Source of the DNA: DATKEK01 sp035512195 | GTDB taxonomy: Bacteria; Pseudomonadota; Gammaproteobacteria; Burkholderiales; Eutrophovitaceae | Reading direction: 5' to 3' | Length of the DNA: 34,032 nucleotides | Assembly: GCA_035512195.1 (NCBI GenBank) | Contig: DATKEK010000250.1 | Coordinates: 1 to 34,032, forward strand | Shown: positions 1 through 6,460 of the stretch, one piece after another | Numbering within the stretch: position 1 is the first letter of the stretch | Layout of the letters: each line of letters starts with the position of its first letter | Notes under the pieces: model-generated | Told to the model about the DNA's origin: nothing | Database searches by the model: none | What the model saw: the letters and a program-made list of their open reading frames with translations, nothing else | Program-made: the position numbers and the translations under genes

Positions 1-1
1 T

Positions 2-280
2 TTCGGCACTATGGACGAACTGATGGAAGCGCTGACACTGGTGCAGACCGGGAAGATCCGGCGCATGCCCATCATCCTTGCGCATGAGCCGTTCTGGCGG
101 GGGCTGATCGACTGGCTGCGCGAGCGGCTGGCGAGCGAAGGCATGATCGACCCGGCGGACATGGACCTGATCCAGGTGATCGACGAACCGACGGCGATCG
201 TGGAGGCGATCTTCAATCATTACGAAAAGCGTACCTTCGAACCCTCCGCGGCCGAGCGCGAGGCGCAGCTCAATCTCTGA
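2..280 (+). CDS. LOG-family nucleotide-binding protein (C-terminal part, 5' end outside window)
   Basis: The reading frame is open from base 2 and starts inside the FGTMDE part of the PGGxGTxxE motif typical of the LOG / 'lysine decarboxylase-like' Rossmann family (TIGR00730 type). It continues with EALTLVQTGKI and ends with a normal C-terminus at the TGA at 278-280. Some family members (LOG proteins) release free cytokinin bases from nucleotide monophosphates, and bacterial relatives act as nucleotide 5'-monophosphate glycosidases. The substrate here cannot be told. The ATG at base 11 is an internal methionine of the motif, not the start, so the gene begins upstream of the window. thrB follows after 12 bases on the same strand, so the two could be co-transcribed. 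Confidence 0.85.
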   Translation, partial: FGTMDELMEALTLVQTGKIRRMPIILAHEPFWRGLIDWLRERLASEGMIDPADMDLIQVIDEPTAIVEAIFNHYEKRTFEPSAAEREAQLNL

Positions 281-292
281 TTACAGGCCGTC

Positions 293-1243
293 ATGTCCGT
301 TTTCACCACGGTCGCCCCGGAGCAGCTGTCGGCGTGGCTGCGCAACTACTCGATCGGAACCCTCGGCACGATGGAGGGCATTCTGTCGGGGATCGAGAAT
401 ACCAATTACTTCGTAACGACTTCTCACGGCCGCTTCGTGCTGACGCTGTTCGAGAAGCTGACCCGGCAGGAGCTGCCCTTCTACCTGAATCTGATGGCGC
501 ACCTGTCGAATCACGGGCTGCCGGTGCCGAAGCCGATCGCGAACCTGCAGAACGAGTTCCTCGGCGAACTGAACGGCAAACCGGCGGCGATCGTGACCTG
601 TCTGCCGGGTGCGCCGGTTACGGCGCCGACGCCTGAGCAGTGCGCGCGCGTCGGCGAAGTGCTGGCCGAGCTGCACCTGTCCGGCCAGACCTACAAGGGG
701 CATCTGGACAATCTGCGCGGCCAGGCGTGGTGGACCGTGGTGGCACCCGAGCTGGTCCCGTTCCTGAGCCCGCAGGACGTCGAGCTGCTGCAATCCGAGA
801 TCCGCTTCCAAGCGGAAGTCCGGCGCGAGGGTCTGCCGCGCGGCGTGGTGCACGCCGACCTGTTCCGCGATAACGTGCTGTTTCATGGAGACGCAGTCGG
901 CGGCTTCATCGATTTCTATTTCGCCTGCATCGACTGCCTGATCTACGATGTGGCGATCACCGTGAACGACTGGTGTACCGACAGCGAAGCCAGACTGGAT
1001 CCGGCGCGAGCGCGGGCGCTGCTCGGCGCCTACAGATCGGTGCGTAAACTGAGTAGTCAGGAATGCGAGGCGTGGCCGGCGATGCTGCGCGCGGGCGCGC
1101 TGCGCTTCTGGGTTTCGCGCCTTTACGATTTCCATCTGCCGCGCCCGGGTGAACTGACGCATGCGCACGACCCGGAGCGATTTCGCAGGATACTTTGCAA
1201 CCACCGCAGCACGGACGCAGCCGAACAGAGGCTCATCGCCTGA
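293..1243 (+). CDS. thrB: Homoserine kinase, APH-fold type (ThrB)
   Basis: Phosphorylates homoserine to O-phosphohomoserine, the committed step to threonine, in the cytoplasm. The 316-residue protein has the aminoglycoside-phosphotransferase fold of the TIGR00938 homoserine kinases, not the GHMP fold of the enterobacterial enzyme. The catalytic loop HADLFRDN (His187, Asp189, Asn194) is followed by the metal-binding IDFYFA (Asp207). The N-terminus (VFTTV, then GIENTNYFV) is family-typical, supporting the ATG at 293. It follows the LOG-family gene by 12 bases and precedes a membrane-protein gene by 11. Because metX is about 9 kb away in the same window, homoserine metabolism is represented twice, but the genes are not one operon. 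Confidence 0.93.
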   Translation: MSVFTTVAPEQLSAWLRNYSIGTLGTMEGILSGIENTNYFVTTSHGRFVLTLFEKLTRQELPFYLNLMAHLSNHGLPVPKPIANLQNEFLGELNGKPAAIVTCLPGAPVTAPTPEQCARVGEVLAELHLSGQTYKGHLDNLRGQAWWTVVAPELVPFLSPQDVELLQSEIRFQAEVRREGLPRGVVHADLFRDNVLFHGDAVGGFIDFYFACIDCLIYDVAITVNDWCTDSEARLDPARARALLGAYRSVRKLSSQECEAWPAMLRAGALRFWVSRLYDFHLPRPGELTHAHDPERFRRILCNHRSTDAAEQRLIA

Positions 1244-1254
1244 GGCGAGGATCA

Positions 1255-1989
1255 ATGCAGATCCAGAAGACCGGCGCGGCGCAGGGATGGCGATGGATCG
1301 TCCACGGCTTTGCGATCTTCCGCAAAAGCCCGCTGTTATGGATCGTGTTCGTCCTCGTCCTCTACCTCCTTGCGCAGATGGTGCCGCAGGCGCCATTCCT
1401 CGGCGGGTTGCTGATGTTGTTCTATCCGGTGCTGATCGCAGGGCTGATGATGGGCTGTCACGACGTGGAGAGCGGACGGCAGCTGCAGATCGGCCATCTG
1501 GTCGCGGGCTTCAGGCGTAACCCGGTGCAGCTCACCACCATCGGCGCGATCTACCTGATCGGGCAGTTGCTGACGATGTGGGTGATGGTGGCGATCGGCG
1601 GCCAGGAACTGCTGCTTCTGCTCGAAGGGCAGGCCGACCAGCTCGACCCGGATGTGATCGTGGCAGCCTTCGGCAGGATGACGATCGCGCTATTGACCGG
1701 CGCGCTGCTGTCGCTGCCGCTGCTGATGGCGGTCTGGTTCGCGCCGCTGGTGGTCGCCTTCGAGAACAGACGCGCGCTGCCGGCAATGAAGGCGTCGATC
1801 GTCGCCTGCTGGAAGAACATGCTGCCGCTGTTCGTTTACGCCCTGATACTGGTGGCATTGATGGTGATCGCGATGATCCCGTTCGGCATGACCGCCGGGC
1901 AGATCAATCCCGGCATCTGGATCGTCATCCCCTTCACCCTGCCATCGATCTACGCCTCCTACCGCGACATCTTCCGCGCGGATTCGTGA
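1255..1989 (+). CDS. BPSS1780-family integral membrane protein of unknown function
   Basis: A 244-residue hydrophobic protein with about six membrane-spanning stretches. The first is around residues 26-45 and the last ends near residue 225. It begins with GWRWIVHGFAIFRKSP and ends SIYASYRDIF, a layout I associate with the betaproteobacterial BPSS1780-type membrane proteins. No catalytic motif is visible and I assign no function. The start is ATG 1255, preceded by the purine-rich GAGGCGAGG (1242-1250), which overlaps the thrB stop codon. An in-frame TTG at 1195 would overlap thrB and is less likely. The short gap to thrB suggests co-transcription. The gene is convergent with uvrD, with a repeat element between them. 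Confidence 0.75.
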   Translation: MQIQKTGAAQGWRWIVHGFAIFRKSPLLWIVFVLVLYLLAQMVPQAPFLGGLLMLFYPVLIAGLMMGCHDVESGRQLQIGHLVAGFRRNPVQLTTIGAIYLIGQLLTMWVMVAIGGQELLLLLEGQADQLDPDVIVAAFGRMTIALLTGALLSLPLLMAVWFAPLVVAFENRRALPAMKASIVACWKNMLPLFVYALILVALMVIAMIPFGMTAGQINPGIWIVIPFTLPSIYASYRDIFRADS

Positions 1990-1997
1990 TCGGGCGC

Positions 1998-2098
1998 CAA
2001 GAACCCGGCAACCCCCCAACGGCACCAAAGAACAACAAGAGAATCCACGGTACCTCGGGTTTCTTGGTGTCCTTGGTGATCTTGGTGGTTCGTCCTGG
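1998..2098. repeat. Paired-arm repeat, type A copy 1 (CACCAAG/CTTGGTG)
   Basis: A degenerate left arm (about 2021-2041, CACCAAAGAACAACAAG) faces a clear right arm (2060-2089) that repeats CTTGGTG three times with a 9-base period. The arms can fold back on each other. The element lies between the convergent stop codons of the BPSS1780-type gene (1989) and uvrD (2112), so it could end or protect transcripts from both sides. Related copies are at 4383-4459 and 15859-15936. Confidence 0.7.
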
Positions 2099-2111
2099 CC
2101 TTTGAACTTTT

Positions 2112-4289
2112 TCAGGCGGCGGTGAGTTTGGCGTACTCCAGCGCCAGCCATTTCATGCCGGCGTTACGGAAGTTGACCTGTACGCGGGCGTCGGCGCCGC
2201 GGCCTTCGGCTTTGACGATGACGCCGGATCCGAACTTGGGATGGTTCACGCTTTGGCCGATGCGCCATCCGCCGACCGAATAAGGTTGCAGCGGGCCTGA
2301 GGCGAACGTGGGCGCCTTTGGCCCGGAGAACGCGGCGATCGACGCGGGGGCGTTTATGCGCCGCATCAGTTCCGCGGGAATCTCCTCGAAGAAACGCGAG
2401 GCGACGTTGTAACGGGTCTGGCCGTGCAGCATGCGGGTCTGTGCGTGGGTGAGATAGAGCCGGAGGCGCGCGCGGGTGATGGCGACATACATCAGCCGGC
2501 GTTCTTCTTCCAGGCCGCCTTCTTCGTTCATCGAGTTCTCGTGCGGGAACAGGCCTTCTTCCAGTCCGCTCAGAAATACCGCGTGGAACTCCAGGCCCTT
2601 GGCAGAGTGTACGGTCATCAGTTGCAATGCGTCCGCACCCGCCACCGCCTGGTGTTCTCCGGCTTCCAGCGAAGCGTGGGCCAGGAACGTGGTCAGCGCC
2701 TCGAATCCCTGGCGGATTTCGCCATCCTCCGTGACCATGGTCATCGGGCCGTCTTCCGCGATGAACGCCGCCGCGGCATTCACCAGTTCATTCAGGTTCT
2801 CGATGCGATCGGCACCTTCACGTTCTGTTTTGTAGTGCGCGATCAGGCCGCTTGCCTCAACCACGTGCTCGACGATCCCGGGCAGCGGCAGGCCGTCGCA
2901 GGCGACGCGCATGTCTTCGATCAGGCGCACGAAGGCGGCAATGCTGGCGCCAGCCCGGCCGGACGGCGGACTCGCGCAGGCCGTCTGCCACAGGCTGGTG
3001 CCGGCGTGCTCCGCAGCGGTCTGTACCTGTTCCAGGGACCGGTTGCCGATTCCCCGCGTCGGAAAATTCACCACGCGCAGAAGTGCGCCGTCGTCCTCCG
3101 GGTTGGCCACCAGCCGCAGATAGGCGAGCGCATGCTTGATCTCCTGGCGCTCGAAAAAGCGCAGCCCGCCATAAACGCGGTAGGCGATGCCGGCATTGAA
3201 CAGCGCGTGCTCGAGCACGCGCGACTGGGCGTTGGAACGGTAGAGCAGCGCCATGTCGGATAGTGACACGCCCTCGTTCTTCAGCGCGCGCACCTCGTCC
3301 AGAATGTAAGCCGCTTCCTCGCTGTCGGTCACTGCCTCGAACACGCGCAGCGGCTCGCCCTTGCCCTCGGATGTCCACAGGTTCTTGCCGAGACGGGTGC
3401 GGTTGTGCCGGATCAGTGCGTTCGCTGCGTCCAGAATATTGCCGTGGCTGCGGTAGTTCTGCTCGAGCTTGATCACCTTCTCGACTGCGAAGTCTTTCTC
3501 GAAGTCGAGCATGTTGCCGGAGCGTGCGCCGCGAAAGGCGTAGATCGACTGGTCGTCGTCGCCCACCGCGAACACGCTGTTGCCGCTGCCGGCCAGCAGG
3601 CGCAGCCAGTAGTACTGCAATCGGTTGGTGTCCTGGAATTCGTCGACCAGGATGTGGCGGAAGCGCGCCTGGTAATGCGCCCGCAAAGTCTCGTTCCTCT
3701 GCAGCAGCTCGAAGCAGCGCAGCAGCAGCTCCGCGAAATCCACCACGCCCTCGCGGTTGCACTGCGCGTCGTAGGCTGCATAGACGTCTCTCAGTTGCCG
3801 CGAGAAATCGTCCACCACCTCGACCTGCGCCGGCCGCAGGCCGTTCTCCTTGCTGGCGTTGATGAAGTACTGCGCCTGCCTCGGCGGATAGCGGGTGTCG
3901 TCGACGTTCAGGCCCTTCATTACGCGCTTGATCATCGCCAGCTGGTCGGCCGAATCGAGGATCTGGAAGGTCTGCGGCAGTCCGGCTTCGCGGTAATGCG
4001 CGCGCAGCAGGCGGTTGCACAACCCATGGAAGGTGCCGACCCACATGCCGCGCGTATTGATCGGCAGCATCGCGGAAATGCGCGTGAGCATCTCGCGCGC
4101 GGCCTTGTTGGTGAAGGTCACCGCCATCAGCGCCTGCGGACTGACCTGCCCGGACTGGATCAGCCATGCGATGCGGGTGGTCAGCACACGCGTCTTGCCC
4201 GAGCCGGCGCCGGCAAGAATCAGCGCGGAACTGTGGGGAAGGGTGACGGCTTCGAGCTGCTCGGGATTGAGGCCTTCGAGGATGGACAT
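2112..4289 (-). CDS. uvrD: DNA helicase II, UvrD family
   Basis: A 3'-5' superfamily 1A helicase that unwinds DNA in nucleotide excision and mismatch repair. In its 725 residues the family motifs are intact: Walker A AGAGSGKT (26-33), TFTNKAA (about 58-64), Walker B DEFQD (216-220), motif III GDDDQSIYAFRG (243-254), then TVHSAKGLEF and MYVAITRAR in the second RecA domain. The C-terminus ends in a small Tudor-like segment (GxxVxHPKFGSGVI), as in UvrD, where it contacts partner proteins such as RNA polymerase. The start is ATG 4289, in register with the usual LNPEQLEAV opening. Rep or PcrA are alternatives by sequence type, but UvrD fits best. The gene lies downstream of prk on the same strand, separated by a repeat. 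Confidence 0.93.
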   Translation of the reverse strand: MSILEGLNPEQLEAVTLPHSSALILAGAGSGKTRVLTTRIAWLIQSGQVSPQALMAVTFTNKAAREMLTRISAMLPINTRGMWVGTFHGLCNRLLRAHYREAGLPQTFQILDSADQLAMIKRVMKGLNVDDTRYPPRQAQYFINASKENGLRPAQVEVVDDFSRQLRDVYAAYDAQCNREGVVDFAELLLRCFELLQRNETLRAHYQARFRHILVDEFQDTNRLQYYWLRLLAGSGNSVFAVGDDDQSIYAFRGARSGNMLDFEKDFAVEKVIKLEQNYRSHGNILDAANALIRHNRTRLGKNLWTSEGKGEPLRVFEAVTDSEEAAYILDEVRALKNEGVSLSDMALLYRSNAQSRVLEHALFNAGIAYRVYGGLRFFERQEIKHALAYLRLVANPEDDGALLRVVNFPTRGIGNRSLEQVQTAAEHAGTSLWQTACASPPSGRAGASIAAFVRLIEDMRVACDGLPLPGIVEHVVEASGLIAHYKTEREGADRIENLNELVNAAAAFIAEDGPMTMVTEDGEIRQGFEALTTFLAHASLEAGEHQAVAGADALQLMTVHSAKGLEFHAVFLSGLEEGLFPHENSMNEEGGLEEERRLMYVAITRARLRLYLTHAQTRMLHGQTRYNVASRFFEEIPAELMRRINAPASIAAFSGPKAPTFASGPLQPYSVGGWRIGQSVNHPKFGSGVIVKAEGRGADARVQVNFRNAGMKWLALEYAKLTAA

Positions 4290-4382
4290 CGACGCTGCAA
4301 GGGACGAACTTCAGTCGCGGATTATAAGTTCAAACGGTACGCAAGAGAGACTGCGAGGCGCCTGAAATCAAAATCAAGGCGA

Positions 4383-4459
4383 ACCACCAAGGGCACCAAG
4401 GACACCAAGAAAAGCACTTCTGTTTCGGGTCCTCTTGGTGCGCTTGGTGCCCTTGGTAA
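4383..4459. repeat. Paired-arm repeat, type A copy 2 (CACCAAGG/CTTGGTG)
   Basis: The left arm (4383-4410) carries three CACCAAG units with a 9-base period, and the right arm (4432-4458) is its near-perfect inverted copy. Aligning ACCAAGGGCACCAAG with the reverse complement of the right arm gives about 22 of 25 matches, so a long stem with a loop of about 20 bases is expected. It occupies most of the 196-base gap 4290-4485 between the prk stop and the uvrD start, both on the minus strand. I see no other convincing signal in that gap. Confidence 0.8.
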
Positions 4460-4485
4460 TTTGCTTCTGACTTTCCTCCCATTAA

Positions 4486-5367
4486 TCAGGCCGCGCGAGC
4501 ACGGCGGCTTTCTTCTACCAGTTCGATCACCATCGGGGTGACGATCAACTGCATGGCGAAGCGCATTTTCGCGCCGGGGACCACCAGGGTGTCCGGGCGC
4601 GACATGAAGGACCCGTCGATCATCGCCAGCAGCTGGGTGAAATCCACGCCGTCGGGTGTGGCGAAGCGGATGACGACGAAGCTTTCGTCGGGAGAAGGGA
4701 TGTCGCGCGCACCGAACGGGTTGGAGGTGTCCACCGTGGGCACGCGCTGGAAGTTGATGTGGGTTCGGGAGAACTGCGGCGTGATGTAGTGCACGTAGTC
4801 GGACATCCGGCGCAGAATGGTCTGGGTCACCGCTTCGATCGAGTAGCCGCGCACCTGGATGTCGCGGTGGATTTTCTGAATCCACTCCAGGTTGACGATT
4901 GGTGTTACGCCGATCAGCAGATCGACATGCTGCGCGGCGTCGACGGTCTCGGTCACCACGCCGCCGTGCAGGCCCTCGTAGAACAGCAGATCGGTGTTCT
5001 CCGGCAGCGGCTCCCACGGGGTGAAGGTGCCCGCCTTCTGACGGTAGCGCGCTGCGCGTTCCTCGTTATGCAGATACAGGCGCGTTTTACCGGCGCCGCT
5101 CTCGCCGTATTCGCGAAATACGACTTCGATTTCCTCGAACAGGTTGGCCTCCGGCCCGAAGTGGCTGATCGCGCGCCCGGCGGTGCGCTCGTAGGCGTCG
5201 ATCAGCTTGTGCATTTCCTCGCGTTCATACTTGTGGAAGCTGTCGCCCTCGATGAACGCGGCGTTCAACCTCTCGCGGCGGAAGATGTTCTCGAACGTCC
5301 GGCGCACCGACGTGGTGCCGGCGCCAGAGGCGCCGGTGATCGCGATGATCGGATGCGCACGGGACAT
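4486..5367 (-). CDS. prk: Phosphoribulokinase, proteobacterial type
   Basis: Phosphorylates ribulose 5-phosphate to ribulose 1,5-bisphosphate for Rubisco (Calvin cycle). The 293-residue protein has the P-loop GASGAGTTS (12-20). With the ATG at 5367 the catalytic residues described for the Rhodobacter sphaeroides enzyme fall at the same numbers: Asp42 in EGDSFH, Glu131 in FYEGLHGG and Asp169 in KIHRD. This supports that start over an in-frame TTG at 5382. The gene is not beside Rubisco or other cbb genes here; neighbours are a FecR/SPOR gene upstream and uvrD downstream. Whether a working cycle exists depends on cbbL or cbbM elsewhere in the genome. I see no clear Shine-Dalgarno sequence before the ATG. 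Confidence 0.93.
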   Translation of the reverse strand: MSRAHPIIAITGASGAGTTSVRRTFENIFRRERLNAAFIEGDSFHKYEREEMHKLIDAYERTAGRAISHFGPEANLFEEIEVVFREYGESGAGKTRLYLHNEERAARYRQKAGTFTPWEPLPENTDLLFYEGLHGGVVTETVDAAQHVDLLIGVTPIVNLEWIQKIHRDIQVRGYSIEAVTQTILRRMSDYVHYITPQFSRTHINFQRVPTVDTSNPFGARDIPSPDESFVVIRFATPDGVDFTQLLAMIDGSFMSRPDTLVVPGAKMRFAMQLIVTPMVIELVEESRRARAA

Positions 5368-5469
5368 GAGGTGGAAAAGCAAAAAAGAAAAGAGGACCGG
5401 CGGCAGGACAGCCGCCGAGATGGTACAACGAATCGCGTCGGCGGCGCGCGCCGGCCGGCGAATGCCGCG

Positions 5470-6339
5470 CTACCGCGTTGATGCGAAAGGCGCGATACCG
5501 GGATGGACCTCCCGCAATCGCGCGCCAAGCGCCTCGGCTTCCTTGCGACTGGCGAACCCGCTGAGCCGGACGCGGTAGATCTGCCCGCCGTTGTGCGGCT
5601 GTGGAAGTATGGTGACGGGATAGCCGTCGCGCCGCAGGCTGTCATAAAGCAGAAGCGCGGAATCCTGATTATCGTAAGTGGCGAGCACAAGGTGCCAGCG
5701 CCCGCCGGGCAGCAGTGCGCCACGTCCGGGCTGCAGTTCGGTTTCCGCCGCGTACGCCTGCAACAGGTCCATCGGGATCGGATGCACGCTGGCATCGCCG
5801 ACCCGGGGCGCCTCGTAATAGGTCAGCGGCTGCTGCATCAGCACGGGCGCTTCGCCGTCGCGCGTCACCGTGATCTGTCCCTCGATCAGTACCACGACCT
5901 CGCGCTCGCCGAAGTTCCTGCCCCACAGATCGGTGCCGCGCACGCCGGCGGTGACCGTTGCGAAGCGCACGGTCACATCGCGCCGGATGCGGCTGCGTTG
6001 AATGATATCGGTGGTGAAGCGGAACGCCCCCTCGACCACTTGCAGCGCCGCACGAAAGACGCCTTCTCCCTGGCCCATGCCGCCAACTGTGAATGTCGCG
6101 TTCTCGCCGAGCTTGATCAGGCTGGAATCCGCAAGCCTGATGTATGCGCGGGAATCGACGCCGGTCAGGACTTCGTCGCCGTTTCGCAGTCTCGCGCCGA
6201 GCGCCAGCGGCAGGCGTGCGCCGTCGCGTACCAGCCAGGCGGGGCTTTGCACCGCTTCGACGGTTGCCTGGGTTACAGCCTGGGACAATGCGGGGAACAG
6301 CAGCAGCGACAGACAGAGAAAACCGGAAGAGATGCGCAT
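5470..6339 (-). CDS. Exported FecR-domain protein with C-terminal SPOR domain
   Basis: A 289-residue predicted periplasmic protein. Residues 1-21 form a signal peptide (MRISSG, hydrophobic core, ALSQA). A FecR-type beta domain follows (about 30-190), recognisable by GxxLRNGDEVLTG, SSLIKLGENATF and FATVTAGVRGTDL. Residues about 215-289 look like a SPOR domain (WHLVLATYDNQDSALLLYDSLRRDG, then YRVRLSGF), which in known cases binds denuded glycan at division sites. The long frame reaches upstream to 6456, but the signal peptide places the start at ATG 6339. Stand-alone exported FecR domains without a TonB receptor or sigma factor are common but poorly understood; no regulatory partner is visible here. 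leuS is transcribed divergently. Confidence 0.75.
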   Translation of the reverse strand: MRISSGFLCLSLLLFPALSQAVTQATVEAVQSPAWLVRDGARLPLALGARLRNGDEVLTGVDSRAYIRLADSSLIKLGENATFTVGGMGQGEGVFRAALQVVEGAFRFTTDIIQRSRIRRDVTVRFATVTAGVRGTDLWGRNFGEREVVVLIEGQITVTRDGEAPVLMQQPLTYYEAPRVGDASVHPIPMDLLQAYAAETELQPGRGALLPGGRWHLVLATYDNQDSALLLYDSLRRDGYPVTILPQPHNGGQIYRVRLSGFASRKEAEALGARLREVHPGIAPFASTR

Positions 6340-6396
6340 GGCTGGATTATTGTTCGATTCGTGGACCGGTGCCCTGCCTTTTACGGGCAGATAAGG

Positions 6397-6426
6397 GTGA
6401 ACGGATGCATGTGCGGACGATATAAT
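6397..6426 (+). promoter_or_regulatory. Candidate sigma-70 promoter for leuS
   Basis: A perfect TATAAT lies at 6421-6426, 34 bases before the leuS ATG. The -35 region is weak: GTGAAC at 6397-6402, with an 18-base spacer. The gap 6340-6460 is shared with the divergent fecR/SPOR gene, and AT-rich bases around 6421-6428 read similarly on both strands, so they might serve both genes. Confidence 0.4.
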
Positions 6427-6460
6427 TCCACACTTTTTAGCGGACATCTGCTTCAACCCG

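Noticed and set aside
4383..4459. CRISPR-like look of the CACCAAGG tandem units
   Set aside because: Units are 9 bases long with no spacers, arms are inverted to each other, and no cas genes are near.
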